The notes: generated from the letters alone by a model not told the origin. A stretch of 46,402 nucleotides of DNA from Nitriliruptoraceae bacterium (GCA_020832455.1 JAFIEQ010000014.1:1-46402); one strand, 5' to 3'; shown: positions 6,696-15,573, numbered from the stretch's first letter. Numbers and translations: made by a program.

Positions 6696-7997
6696 GTGGC
6701 CGCGGACGTGCCCCTGGACGTGCCCCCCTCGGCGGTCACGGCGGCCGGTCTCGGCGACGCCTGGTCCCAGGCAGCCGAGGCGGACGCCCGCGATCCGCTC
6801 GCCGGCCGACGCGAGCGGTTCCGGCTGGCGGACGGGCTGATCTACCTCGACGGCAACTCCCTGGGGGCGCTGCAGCACGCGGTCGTGGACCGGCTGCGCC
6901 TGGTGGTCGAGGACGAGTGGGGCACCGGGCTGATCCGCTCGTGGAACGACGCGGACTGGGTCGGGATGCCGCAGCGGGTGGCCGCGCGGATCGCCCCGCT
7001 GGTCGGTGCCGACCCGCACGAGATCGCCGTGACGGATTCCACCTCGACCAACCTGTTCAAGGCGCTCGGGGCGGCGTGGATGCTGCAACGCGACCACCTC
7101 GACGGTGGCGAGCGCCGGATCGTGCTGACCGACGACGCCAACTTCCCGACCGACCGCTACGTCGCCGAGGGACTCGCCGGCTTGACCGGGCAGCTGCAGG
7201 TCGAGGTGGTCGCACCCGACGCCCTCGTGGAGCACCTCGACGAGCGGGTCGCGGTGCTGCTGGTGACGGAGATCGACTACCGCTCCGGGCGACGCCACGA
7301 CGCGGCGGCACTGACCGCGCGCGCGCACGAGGTGGGCGCGCTGACGGTGTGGGACCTGTCGCACTCCGTGGGCGTGCTCGACGTGGACCTCGGCGCCTGG
7401 GAAGCGGACCTCGCCGTGGGCTGCAGCTACAAGTACCTCTCCGGCGGGCCCGGCGCACCGGCGTTCCTGTACGCCGCACAGCGCCTGCACGCGTCGTTGG
7501 CGAACCCGCTGGCGGGGTGGTTCGGACACGCCGCCCCCTTCGCGTTCGACCCGACCTACACCCCCGCCGCCGATGCGACGCGGTTCACGAACGGGACCCC
7601 GCCGGTCCTGTCCCTGGCGGCGCTGGAGACCGCGCTCGAGGCCTTCTCCGGCCACGACATCGGTCAGGTCCACACCAAGGCCATGGCCCTGACCGAGCGG
7701 TTCATCACCCTGGCGGATGCCGCCCTCGACGGCGTCGAGGTCCTCACCCCGCGTGAGGCGCACCGGCGCGGCGCCCAGGTCTCGCTGCGCCACCCGCAGG
7801 CGTACGCCGTCACCCAGGCGCTGATCGAGCACGAGGTGATCGGCGACCACCGCCCGCCGGACGTGGTCCGGTTCGGGTTCGCGCCGCTGTACGTCCGCCA
7901 CGTCGACGTCGTCCACGCGGTCGCCCGCTTCGCCGAGGTGCTGCGGACCGCGGCCTGGGACCACCCACGGTTCCACGCCCGCCGGACGGTCACCTGA
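6696..7997 (+). CDS. kynU: Kynureninase
   Basis: A 433-residue PLP-dependent hydrolase that cleaves kynurenine (or 3-hydroxykynurenine) to anthranilate (or 3-hydroxyanthranilate) and alanine. YLDGNSLG (50-57) is the family N-terminal signature. VWDLSHSVG contains the PLP-pyridine aspartate, and GCSYKYLSGGPG carries the Schiff-base lysine K246. RFTNGTPPVLSL is the late substrate-binding region. The start is GTG with AGGAG 5 bases upstream. No tryptophan dioxygenase, formamidase or kynurenine monooxygenase is nearby, so it acts alone here, either in tryptophan breakdown or in NAD synthesis with unlinked genes. Confidence 0.93.
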   Translation: MAADVPLDVPPSAVTAAGLGDAWSQAAEADARDPLAGRRERFRLADGLIYLDGNSLGALQHAVVDRLRLVVEDEWGTGLIRSWNDADWVGMPQRVAARIAPLVGADPHEIAVTDSTSTNLFKALGAAWMLQRDHLDGGERRIVLTDDANFPTDRYVAEGLAGLTGQLQVEVVAPDALVEHLDERVAVLLVTEIDYRSGRRHDAAALTARAHEVGALTVWDLSHSVGVLDVDLGAWEADLAVGCSYKYLSGGPGAPAFLYAAQRLHASLANPLAGWFGHAAPFAFDPTYTPAADATRFTNGTPPVLSLAALETALEAFSGHDIGQVHTKAMALTERFITLADAALDGVEVLTPREAHRRGAQVSLRHPQAYAVTQALIEHEVIGDHRPPDVVRFGFAPLYVRHVDVVHAVARFAEVLRTAAWDHPRFHARRTVT

Positions 7998-8155
7998 GGC
8001 GCGGCGACCCCGGTGCCCGCGGTGCACCCGACGTCTGGCCACCGCGTCACCGCCCGCGGCAGCCGCCGACCCCACCGATCGTCCCCCGCAGCCAGCCAGC
8101 CGCACCGCTGGCCCCGAAGCCCGGTGGTACCCGCACCCGGATCGGAGGCGAGTCG

Positions 8156-8596
8156 GTGGCCGTCGTCGTGTTGGCTCATGCTGCCTCGACGCTGTTCCTG
8201 GCCGGGATGATCTGGACGATCCAGGTCGTGCACTACCCCCTGTTCGCGTCCGTCGGCGTGGCCGAGTTCCCCGCCTACGAGGCCGCACATTCCGCCCGGA
8301 TCACCTGGGTGATCCTGGTGCCGTGGGCGGTACAGGGGCTGACCACGGCCGCGTTGCTGCTGGCGCCACCATCGGGGGTCCCCCGGACGCTCGTCTGGGC
8401 GGCCGCGGTCCTGGCCGTGATCCCGGTCGTGGTGACCATCGTGGCGTCGGTCCCCGCCCACGAGGTGCTCGGCTCGGGCTTCGACGCGCAGGCGCACGCG
8501 CGGCTGGTCAGCACGAACTGGTGGCGCACGCTGGCCTGGAGCGCGCACGGCGTCGTGGCGTGCGTGCTGGTCGCGCTGCACCTGCGGGGCCGCTGA
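8156..8596 (+). CDS. Conserved four-helix membrane protein of unknown function
   Basis: A 146-residue protein with about four hydrophobic segments (roughly 3-25, 48-68, 79-100 and 123-143). The first loop has a distinctive MIWTIQVVHYPLF stretch with an aromatic/His motif, followed by AYEAAHSARITW. GTG at 8156 is preceded by GGAGG at 7 bases spacing. It follows kynU by 158 bases on the same strand, so co-transcription is possible but not shown. The His-rich loops could bind a cofactor or metal, but I do not recognise a characterised family. Confidence 0.7.
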   Translation: MAVVVLAHAASTLFLAGMIWTIQVVHYPLFASVGVAEFPAYEAAHSARITWVILVPWAVQGLTTAALLLAPPSGVPRTLVWAAAVLAVIPVVVTIVASVPAHEVLGSGFDAQAHARLVSTNWWRTLAWSAHGVVACVLVALHLRGR

Positions 8597-8648
8597 CACC
8601 GATCACCGCGCGGCGCGCTGCCGCCGGGACCGCGACGACGCGGCGCGC

Positions 8649-9824
8649 TCAGACGTCGTCGACCGGCCCGAACGTCGCACGCGACGGCGGATCGAAGGCC
8701 AGCCACCGCCCGTGGGACTGCAGGCGTCCGAGGACCGCGTCGTCGCGACGGTCGCCGTCGAACCGGCTCGCCGCGATGAGGAACCCGGGCTCGTCGTTCG
8801 GCGGCGGACCGAGCCGCTCCCGGGCCAGTCGGTCGAAGGGGGTGAGGAAGTGGCCCTCGAGGCCGAGCCGCCACACGGGCCGGTCCCGGCCGAGCTGTTC
8901 GAGCGTGGACTCGAAGGCCGCACGCTGCGGCGGTGACAGGTACGCGAGGGTGGCGCTGTGCAGCACGACCACCTGCATCTCGGGGGCGATGGCCGCGACC
9001 GTCGGCGCGAGCCGGTGCTGCAGATCGCCGGTGACGAGCTCCACGTCGTCGTGCTCGGTGGCCAGGGCCAGCGCGGCGTCGAGCCGGGCGAGCCGGTCGG
9101 TGTGCTCCGGCCAGACGCACGCCCGCAGCCACGCGCGGTCGTCGGCGTCGGCCACGTCGAGCGGGGCGGCGTCGATCCCGATGCGGCGGGCGACCGGCGG
9201 CAGCACCATCGGCGGCGCCTGCCCCACGACGCCGGTCCGCCACCGCTGCACGGCTGACCCCTCCGCGGCGTCGGCCACCGCGGGCAGATCGTCGTCACTG
9301 CGCAGCTCGCACCGCGCCTCGGGGTCGACCGGCACCAGCTCGTGTCGGTAGCGGTCGAGGTGCAGCAGCAACCCCGCGGAGGTCCCGACCTCCACCAACG
9401 CCAGCGGCCGGTCGCCCCCGGCGGCCAACCACGCCAGCCCCGCGCGCATCGCCACGGTGCGCCCGGGCTCGTTGGTCTGGGTCGCGCGGTGCTCGAGGCG
9501 AGCCACGATGGCGTCCCGGTGGTCGGCGAGCACGTCCAGGAAGGCCGCCACCAGGCCGTCGTCGGGCTCGACGGCACCGCCCGCGGTCGGGTACCAGGCC
9601 GCCAGGCGCGGGGCCCGCCCGCGCAGCACCAGGTCGTGGACCGCAGCGAACAGCAGGGTCGCCCGCCGTTGCGGCAGCGGTGCGTGCGCGAGGATGGCGG
9701 CCGCGTCGGGCTCGCGGGCCATGGCTTCCGCGATCGCCTCGTACCGGGGCGAGGTCGGTGCGGCCTCCGTCGCGAAGGTCGCGAACCGGCCGGTGACGGG
9801 TGTGTCGTCCTGGGTCGGGTGCAT
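8649..9824 (-). CDS. DUF2332 family protein
   Basis: A 391-residue soluble protein matching the DUF2332 pattern: an N-terminal RFATFATEAAPTSPRYEAIA, then LPQRRATLLFAAVHDLVLRG, then LALVEVGTSAGLLLHLDRY. The last has the glycine-rich look of a methyltransferase-like motif I, and VELVTGDLQHRL resembles a later strand of that fold, so a Rossmann-like domain is likely. The C-terminal half VVLHSATLAYLSPPQRAAF is also typical. It is convergent with the plus-strand membrane protein gene and stands just after serA. Biochemical function is not known for the family. Confidence 0.8.
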   Translation of the reverse strand: MHPTQDDTPVTGRFATFATEAAPTSPRYEAIAEAMAREPDAAAILAHAPLPQRRATLLFAAVHDLVLRGRAPRLAAWYPTAGGAVEPDDGLVAAFLDVLADHRDAIVARLEHRATQTNEPGRTVAMRAGLAWLAAGGDRPLALVEVGTSAGLLLHLDRYRHELVPVDPEARCELRSDDDLPAVADAAEGSAVQRWRTGVVGQAPPMVLPPVARRIGIDAAPLDVADADDRAWLRACVWPEHTDRLARLDAALALATEHDDVELVTGDLQHRLAPTVAAIAPEMQVVVLHSATLAYLSPPQRAAFESTLEQLGRDRPVWRLGLEGHFLTPFDRLARERLGPPPNDEPGFLIAASRFDGDRRDDAVLGRLQSHGRWLAFDPPSRATFGPVDDV

Positions 9825-9893
9825 GGTCGGCCTGTCCGGGCCGGCGACCGACCGTGGTGGACGGTCGCCCGCCGGTCGAGGTCAGGGGCGAGC

Positions 9894-11477
9894 TCAGATC
9901 AGGGTGAGCGCCCGACCCTCGGTCGCCCCGATGGTGGCGACGAGGCGCTCGACGACCTCCGGGGGCACGGCCTCGTCGAGGCTGAGCGCCATGATGGCCT
10001 CGCCCTCCGCCTCGCTGCGACCGACCTGGGCGGCGGCGATGTTGACCCCGGCCTCGCCGAGCACCGTGCCCACGGTCCCGACCACGCCGGGCCGGTCGGT
10101 GTAGCGGAAGAACGCCATGTAGGGCGTCGGCTCGACATCGACGGGGGTGTTCCACACCTCGACGAGCCGCTCGCGCTCCCCCGGGTGCAGGACGGTGCCC
10201 GCCACCCGGATCGTGCGTCCGTCGCGTCCGACCCCGGTGACCCGCAGCAGCGACACGTAGTCGTCGGAGTGGCTGTCGGACACCTCACGCAGGTTCAGCC
10301 CCCGGTCCTGGGCCAGCAGCGGGGCGTTGACGAACGTGACGGGCTCGCCGGCGGTCGGGGCGAGCAGGCCCTTGAGCACCGACAGGCCGAGCGTGCGACA
10401 GTCGGCGGAGGCGATGTCGCCGAGGTACTCGACGGTGACCTCCGCGCCGAGCCCCTGATCGCCGAGCGCGGTGACGAGCCGGCCGAGTTCCTCCGCCAGC
10501 GGCAGGTAGGGCTTGATGACGTCGTCGATGGGCCCCCCCTGCACGTTGACCGCCGACGGCACGAACTCCCCCGCGAGCGCGAGGTTGACGTAGTCGGCCA
10601 CCTGGGTGCCGGCCTTGTCCTGGGCCTCCTCCGTCGAGGCGCCGAGGTGCGGGGTCACGATCGCGTTGGGGAGCCCGAACAGCGGCGAGGAGGTCGTGGG
10701 CTCCGTGGCGAAGACGTCCACCGCCGCGCCCGCGATGACCCCGTCGGCGAGCGCGCCGGCCAGGTCCGCCTCGACCACGATGCCGCCGCGGGCGACGTTC
10801 AGCACCCGCGCCGTCGGCTTCATCCGCTCGAGCATCGCCCGGTCGATCAGCCCGATCGTCTCCGGGGTCTTGGGCAGGTGGATGGTCACGAAGTCCGCCC
10901 GCTCGAGCACCTCCTCGACGGTGTCCAGCAGTTCCACCCCCAGCCGGGCGGCCCGCTCCGGGGCGATGAAGGGGTCGTAGGCCACCAGGCGCATCCCGAA
11001 CGCGTGGCAGCGCTGCGCCACGAGCGTGCCGATGCGTCCGAGGCCGAGCACGCCGAGCACCTTGTCGTGCAGTTCGGTGCCGGTCCAGGTCGAACGTTCC
11101 CAGCGCCCGTCGATCAGCGCGGTGTGCGCCTGCGGGATGTTGCGGGCCAGCGACAGCAACAGCGCGACCGTGTGCTCCGCCGCGGAGATGATGTTGGACT
11201 GCGGCGCGTTGCAGACGATGACGCCGGCCTTGGTCGCCGCCGCCACGTCGACGTTGTCCAGGCCCACCCCGGCCCGGGCGATCACCTTCAGCGTCGAGGC
11301 AGCGGCGATGACGTCGGCGTCGATCGTGGTCTGGGACCGCACGACGATCGCGTCGTAACTGCCCGCGATCGCGACCAGTTCGTCCTTGGTCAGACCGGTC
11401 TTGACGTCGACCTCGTGGTGCACGCTCAGCGCGGCGACACCGGATTCGGCGAGCTTGTCGGCGACGAGGATCCTCAC
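9894..11477 (-). CDS. serA: D-3-phosphoglycerate dehydrogenase
   Basis: A 527-residue enzyme for the first step of serine synthesis, oxidising 3-phosphoglycerate with NAD. It is the long actinobacterial form: catalytic/NAD domain (about 1-315), an intervening domain (about 315-450) and a C-terminal ACT domain (about 455-527, YMAFFRYTDRPGVVGTVG) for serine feedback. The NAD motif is GLGRIG (145-150), and the catalytic residues R230 (NVARGG), E259 and H277 (PHLGA) are all present. I chose GTG at 11477 (VRILVADKLAESG) with GGAG 7 bases upstream over an upstream in-frame ATG. The 5' region contains an extensive inverted-repeat structure. Confidence 0.95.
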   Translation of the reverse strand: MRILVADKLAESGVAALSVHHEVDVKTGLTKDELVAIAGSYDAIVVRSQTTIDADVIAAASTLKVIARAGVGLDNVDVAAATKAGVIVCNAPQSNIISAAEHTVALLLSLARNIPQAHTALIDGRWERSTWTGTELHDKVLGVLGLGRIGTLVAQRCHAFGMRLVAYDPFIAPERAARLGVELLDTVEEVLERADFVTIHLPKTPETIGLIDRAMLERMKPTARVLNVARGGIVVEADLAGALADGVIAGAAVDVFATEPTTSSPLFGLPNAIVTPHLGASTEEAQDKAGTQVADYVNLALAGEFVPSAVNVQGGPIDDVIKPYLPLAEELGRLVTALGDQGLGAEVTVEYLGDIASADCRTLGLSVLKGLLAPTAGEPVTFVNAPLLAQDRGLNLREVSDSHSDDYVSLLRVTGVGRDGRTIRVAGTVLHPGERERLVEVWNTPVDVEPTPYMAFFRYTDRPGVVGTVGTVLGEAGVNIAAAQVGRSEAEGEAIMALSLDEAVPPEVVERLVATIGATEGRALTLI

Positions 11478-11555
11478 GGCGGGCTCCAGCGGGTTCTCGG
11501 GGGGAACGGGGGAACGGGGGCGAACAGGTGACCAGGGGCCGTCGGGAAGCGTACG

Positions 11556-11616
11556 GCGTCCACGCACCCGACCCGCGCGCGGGTCGGTGCGACCCGGTGC
11601 GACCCGGCGTGGACGC
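11556..11616 (-). promoter_or_regulatory. Nested inverted repeat upstream of serA
   Basis: An outer perfect 10-bp inverted repeat (GCGTCCACGC at 11556-11565, GCGTGGACGC at 11607-11616) encloses a perfect 20-base palindrome at 11568-11587 built on CCGACCC/GGGTCGG and two direct copies of GGTGCGACCC. It lies between the glbO stop and the serA start, both on the minus strand. It could terminate glbO transcripts or form a structured serA leader; no T-run follows on the minus strand. Confidence 0.45.
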
Positions 11617-11621
11617 GCCCG

Positions 11622-11636
11622 CCTGCCGCCGGCAGG
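11622..11636 (-). terminator. Short hairpin directly after glbO stop
   Basis: CCTGCC and GGCAGG are separated by three bases, forming a 6-bp hairpin that begins at the base after the glbO stop codon. It could act with the nested repeat that follows. No U-tract is visible, so terminator function is only possible. Confidence 0.35.
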
Positions 11637-12095
11637 TCAGGCCTCCGGCGGTCGACGGGGCAGCGAGCGGACCTCGTCGGGGAGCTCGTTGATCAGGGTC
11701 GGGGTCGCCTTCGCGACGTACTCGAGCAGCAGGGCATCGACGGCGTCGTCGAAGTCCTGCGCACCGATCGCGGCGGCCATGTGCTGCGCCCAGCGGCCGG
11801 CGGCCTCCGGGGTGATGGGGAACGGCGCGTGACGCATCCGCAGCCGCGGGTGCCCACGTTCGCGCCCGTACAGCGGTCCGCCACCCCAGTACTGGGCGAG
11901 GAACAGCGCGAGGTGACGCTTGCCCGGCTCCAGATCGTCCGGGTACATCGGCCGCAGCAGCTCGTCGGCCTCGACGTGCTCGTAGAACGACTCGACCAGC
12001 GCTTCGAAGGCGGGGAGCCCACCGACCCGCGCGAACACCTCGTGGGGCTCCAGCGCGGGCGCGGAGCCGTCGTCAGGTCCGGTCGTGGCAGTCAC
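11637..12095 (-). CDS. glbO: Group II truncated haemoglobin (GlbO type)
   Basis: A 152-residue haem protein of the 2-on-2 globin fold. The run QYWGGGPLYGRERGHPRLRM and the following RHAPFPI are the hallmark of group II truncated haemoglobins; the proximal haem ligand is H89 in RMRHAPF, and FYEH near 37-40 carries the B10 region tyrosine (Y38). The first 15 or so residues are an extra leader. GTG at 12095 overlaps the acetyltransferase stop by 4 bp, so the two are co-translated. Family members handle oxygen, NO or peroxide; the specific role here is not shown. It is transcribed after the GNAT gene and perhaps after dgt. Confidence 0.93.
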   Translation of the reverse strand: MTATTGPDDGSAPALEPHEVFARVGGLPAFEALVESFYEHVEADELLRPMYPDDLEPGKRHLALFLAQYWGGGPLYGRERGHPRLRMRHAPFPITPEAAGRWAQHMAAAIGAQDFDDAVDALLLEYVAKATPTLINELPDEVRSLPRRPPEA

Positions 12096-12619
12096 AGGGC
12101 TCGTTCGTAGTAGGCGACATCCAGGTAACGCCCGAACTTGTGTCCCGCTTCCGTGAGCGTCCCCCGGTGCACGAAGCCGAACCGTTCGTGGAACGCCACG
12201 GAGGCGTCGTTGGGCAGGGCGATGATGGAGTAGGCCCGGTGGAACCGCTCGTCGCCCTCGAGCTGATCGAGCAGCGCGGCGTACAGCGCGCGCCCGATGC
12301 CGGCACCCACCGCATCGGGGGCGACGTAGACCGACAGCTCGATCGAGCGGTCGTAGGCGGGCTTGGGCCGGAACCGCTGGGTCTCCACGTAGCCGGCGAC
12401 CACGCGGTCTCGCTCCGCGACCAGCAGGTGGTAGGGACCGTCGACCACCTGGTGCTCGAACCGGTCCGTCCACTCGCGGGGGGTGCGCACCTCCGTGTTG
12501 AAGGTGGTCGTGGTGTTGAGCACGTAGTGGGTGTAGATCGCGGCGGCCGCCGGCAGGTCCGCACGCGTCGCCGCGCGCACGTCGGTGCGCGTCGGGAACG
12601 TGGCGGCGGTCGGATCCAT
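12092..12619 (-). CDS. GNAT family N-acetyltransferase (phosphinothricin acetyltransferase-like)
   Basis: A 175-residue acetyl-CoA-dependent transferase. VRAATRADLPAAAAIYTHYV and the NTTTTFNTEVRTPREW region match the Pat/YncA branch of GNATs. LSVYVAPDAVGAGIGRALYA holds the CoA pyrophosphate-binding loop (GAGIGRAL, the Q/RxxGxG/A form). FHERFGFVHRGTL is the C-terminal substrate strand. Relatives acetylate phosphinothricin, methionine sulfone or other amino-group substrates; which applies is unknown. The ATG at 12619 gives a full-length domain; the open frame upstream reads into the dgt region and is not coding. Its overlap with glbO suggests a linked, perhaps stress-related, role. Confidence 0.88.
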   Translation of the reverse strand: MDPTAATFPTRTDVRAATRADLPAAAAIYTHYVLNTTTTFNTEVRTPREWTDRFEHQVVDGPYHLLVAERDRVVAGYVETQRFRPKPAYDRSIELSVYVAPDAVGAGIGRALYAALLDQLEGDERFHRAYSIIALPNDASVAFHERFGFVHRGTLTEAGHKFGRYLDVAYYERAL

Positions 12620-12666
12620 GCCCACGACGCTACTGGCCGGCACCGCCCGCACGCGAGCCTGCGCCG

Positions 12667-13680
12667 TCAGTACAGCCCCGCGGGGCGGAAGCGCTCGTCG
12701 TGCATGCGCATCGCGAACTTGTCGCTGAACCCGGCCACGTAGTCGACCGCGGCCTGCAGGTCGTTCGAGTCCGGCAGGCGGTAGTCGGGCGGGATGTGCT
12801 CCGGGTGCGCGGCGTACCACTCCACCAGGTCCTGGATCACCCGCACGGCACGGGCCGCCTGCAGTCGGGCCACCGGGCGCAGGTAGACGTTGTCGAACAT
12901 CCAGGTACGCAGCTCGGTCTTCATCCGCAGGTGCTCGGGGTCCATCGTCACGGTGCCCGCTGCGACGCTGGCCTCGACCACCATGCGCACCATGGAGTCG
13001 ATCCAGGCGCGACCCGGGGGCCCGAACAGCTCCCGGAACTCCGCCGGGATGTCTTCGGGCTCCATCACCCCGGCACGCACCGCATCCTGCGCGTCGTGGG
13101 CGAGGTAGGCGATCCGGTCGGCGAACCGGCAGATCCAGCCCTCCGGGGTGAACGGCGGGGGGTCGTTCTTCCAGGACGACTGGCTGATGCCGTCCCGGAC
13201 CTCCAGGGTGAGGTTCAACGGCTCGAGCTTCTCCACCACCCGTACCCCGTGGATCGCGTGCTGCCACTCCCCCTCGACGTAGGGGGTCAGGGCATCCTCA
13301 CCCGTGTGCCCGAACGGCGCGTGACCGATGTCGTGGCCGAGACAGATCGCCTCGGTCAGCGGCTCGTTCAGTCCGAGCGCGACCGCGATCGAGCGCCCGA
13401 CCTGCGCGACCTGCAGGGTGTGGGTCAGCCGGGTGACGAAGTGGTCGCCGTCGGGGTTGAGGAACACCTGGGTCTTGTGCTTGAGCCGTCGGAACGCCTT
13501 GGCGTGCAGGATCCGGTCCCGGTCCCGTTCGAAGGCCGTCCGGTAGTCGTCCTCGGCCTCCTCGTGGTCCCGACCGCGCGACTCTGCCGCCTTGGTCGCG
13601 ATGGCGGCGAGGTTGGTGTACTCCTCGGCCTCGCGCACCGCACGGGTGCGGTGCGGCAGGCCGGCGGACGCGTCGGACAT
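12667..13680 (-). CDS. dgt: Deoxyguanosinetriphosphate triphosphohydrolase-like protein
   Basis: A 337-residue HD-superfamily phosphohydrolase of the short dGTPase type that removes triphosphate from dNTPs. Metal ligands are visible: H87 in TRLTHTLQV, and H116 D117 with H120 in GHDIGHAPFGHTGE. The preceding FRRLKHKTQVFLNPDGDHF is the conserved N-terminal region. ATG at 13680 is preceded by GAGGA; the longer frame upstream has no family similarity. It lies 47 bases upstream of the GNAT gene on the same strand. Some relatives are active as dNTP regulators, others also act in phage defence, which nothing here shows. Confidence 0.92.
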   Translation of the reverse strand: MSDASAGLPHRTRAVREAEEYTNLAAIATKAAESRGRDHEEAEDDYRTAFERDRDRILHAKAFRRLKHKTQVFLNPDGDHFVTRLTHTLQVAQVGRSIAVALGLNEPLTEAICLGHDIGHAPFGHTGEDALTPYVEGEWQHAIHGVRVVEKLEPLNLTLEVRDGISQSSWKNDPPPFTPEGWICRFADRIAYLAHDAQDAVRAGVMEPEDIPAEFRELFGPPGRAWIDSMVRMVVEASVAAGTVTMDPEHLRMKTELRTWMFDNVYLRPVARLQAARAVRVIQDLVEWYAAHPEHIPPDYRLPDSNDLQAAVDYVAGFSDKFAMRMHDERFRPAGLY

Positions 13681-13786
13681 GCGGGTTCCTCGGGGATCGG
13701 GGACGGGACACGTCGCGTGCGCGGTGGGCAGGACGTGGGACCGACCCACCCGTCGGGGAGCCGTCACACACGGGCCCGCGACGCGA

Positions 13787-14734
13787 TCAGATGGGCGCGA
13801 AGGTCCTGGGGCCGGCCTCGCCCGGATCGTTGGGCAGGTCGGGGCCCGCATCCCGGTCGGCATCCGGCGGCAGGGTGTCCGCGCCGATGTCCACCGGGCG
13901 CTGCGGACCGCGGATGATACGTCGACGGACCCGACCGCTGATCGTGTCCACGATCAGAGTCACGATGACCATGACGGCCAGCGCGGTCCCGGCGGTCGCC
14001 CAGTTGCGCAGCAGCTGGATCTCACGCACGAGCAGGGTGCCGATGCCCCCGGCACCGACGGCACCGGCGACGGCCGAGTTCCGGATGTTGATCTCGAAGC
14101 GGTAGAGCCACAGCGCCACGATCTCCGGGATGACCTGGGGGACCACGGCCCAGCGGATCCGCTGGAGCCGCCCACCACCGGTGGCCGCCGCCGCTTCCAC
14201 CGGGCCGGGATCGATCGACTCGATGACCTCTGCGGAGAGCTTGCCGAGCGTGCCGATGGACGAGATGCCGAGCGCCAGCGCGACCGTCACCGGGGTCAGC
14301 CCCGTGATCGGCAGCAGCAGGATCAGGAACACGATCTCCGGCACGGCACGGAAGAAGTTCAGGATCTGGCGGGCGGCGAACACGACCGGCTTGGAGGCGA
14401 GGTTGGTCGCGGCCAGGAACGCCAGCGGGAAGGACAGCACGGCCCCGATGATCGTGCCGATCCAGGCCATCCCGAGCGACTGGACCATCGCGTTGAAGGA
14501 CCGTCCGACCTCGCTGAGGTCGGGCGGGAGGAACATCAGCCCGAGGTAGAACAGGGTCCGCTCCGGCAACGCGAGCAGTGCCGAGGGGGAGATGTCCACC
14601 GTCAACGAGGTCCCGAAGAACAGCACCAGCAGGGCGACCGTGATCGTCCAGCGGAAGCGGTTGAAGGGCTTCTCCGGACGGGTGATCTCGTCCATGCGCT
14701 CGCGCGCTTCGGCATCCGTCATGCGCGCGCTCAT
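13787..14734 (-). CDS. phnE: Phosphonate-type ABC transporter permease (second PhnE)
   Basis: A 315-residue inner-membrane permease of a phosphonate/phosphite importer. About six hydrophobic segments lie between residues 30 and 275. The ABC-contact EAA loop is EAAAATGGGRLQRIRWAVVPQ, with the coupling G and Pro in place, followed by the FEINIRNSAVAGAVGAGGIG segment characteristic of PhnE/PtxC. Both ends are charged, with a Pro/Asp-rich C-terminal tail of about 35 residues. It overlaps the first permease gene by 4 bp. Two distinct permease subunits instead of a homodimer occur in a subset of Phn importers. Confidence 0.9.
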   Translation of the reverse strand: MSARMTDAEARERMDEITRPEKPFNRFRWTITVALLVLFFGTSLTVDISPSALLALPERTLFYLGLMFLPPDLSEVGRSFNAMVQSLGMAWIGTIIGAVLSFPLAFLAATNLASKPVVFAARQILNFFRAVPEIVFLILLLPITGLTPVTVALALGISSIGTLGKLSAEVIESIDPGPVEAAAATGGGRLQRIRWAVVPQVIPEIVALWLYRFEINIRNSAVAGAVGAGGIGTLLVREIQLLRNWATAGTALAVMVIVTLIVDTISGRVRRRIIRGPQRPVDIGADTLPPDADRDAGPDLPNDPGEAGPRTFAPI

Positions 14735-15573
14735 AGCAGCCTCTTGCGGACCGCGATGGAGATCCGGTCGACGATGAACACGACGATGAAGAACCCGATG
14801 ACCACGACCACCAGGCGGTCGTACCAGCCGCGCTGGTAGTAGTTGCTGAAGATCGTTCCGATACCCCCGGCGCCCACGAACCCGAGCACCGCTGATCCGC
14901 GCAGGTTGATCTCGAACGTGTAGAGCGCGAAGGAGGTGTAGCCGGGCAGGATCTGTGGGATCACGGCGGTCTTGACCATCTGCACGTGCGAGGCACCGGA
15001 GGCGCGGGCCGACTCGATCGGGCCCTGGTCGATGCCGTCGACGATGTCCGCGGTGAGCTTCGCGATGACCGCCACCGACAGGAAGAACAGCGCGAGCACG
15101 CCGGGCAGGGCACCGCGACCGATCGCGGCGACGAAGAAGACCGCGTAGATCAGGTCGGGGATCGCGCGGATGAAGCTGTTGAAGTTCTTGACCAGGATGT
15201 AGACGGTCTTGTTCGGCGCCCCGGTCAGCGAGTTCAACAGCGCCAGCGGGAGCCCGACGATGCCGCCCAGGATCGTGGCGATGGCCGCGAGCTGGAAGGT
15301 CTCGATGAACCCCTCGATCACGGCCGGGCGCGTCATCGTCTCCCAGACGGGGTCGATCACCCCGGCGACGATCGGGTTGCGCGCGGGATCGAGGGTGAAG
15401 TTGCTGATCAGGTCCGGGATGGAGAAGCCGATCCCGTAGGTCCAGTCCCAGGAGAACCCGATCGTGAGCAGCACGAACCCGATCCCGCCCCACAGCGCGA
15501 ACGGCGGCGGTGGTGGCTTCGACGGCCTGACCCCGCGGGGGGCGTCGGTGCCGAGCGATGGCGTGGCGCTCAC
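14731..15573 (-). CDS. phnE: Phosphonate-type ABC transporter permease (first PhnE)
   Basis: A 280-residue permease paralogous to its downstream neighbour. The EAA-like loop ESARASGASHVQMVKTAVIP and FEINLRGSAVLGFVGAGGIG are aligned with those of the second copy, and about six membrane helices are visible. The N-terminal 25 residues are Pro-rich and cytoplasmic. GTG at 15573 overlaps the phnC stop by 4 bp, supporting translational coupling. The two permeases probably form a heterodimer; alternatively each could homodimerise. Confidence 0.9.
   Translation of the reverse strand: MSATPSLGTDAPRGVRPSKPPPPPFALWGGIGFVLLTIGFSWDWTYGIGFSIPDLISNFTLDPARNPIVAGVIDPVWETMTRPAVIEGFIETFQLAAIATILGGIVGLPLALLNSLTGAPNKTVYILVKNFNSFIRAIPDLIYAVFFVAAIGRGALPGVLALFFLSVAVIAKLTADIVDGIDQGPIESARASGASHVQMVKTAVIPQILPGYTSFALYTFEINLRGSAVLGFVGAGGIGTIFSNYYQRGWYDRLVVVVIGFFIVVFIVDRISIAVRKRLL

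Noticed and set aside
12667-13680. dGTPase as part of an anti-phage defence island
   Set aside because: No other defence gene is nearby; it is a housekeeping-type single gene beside metabolic genes.
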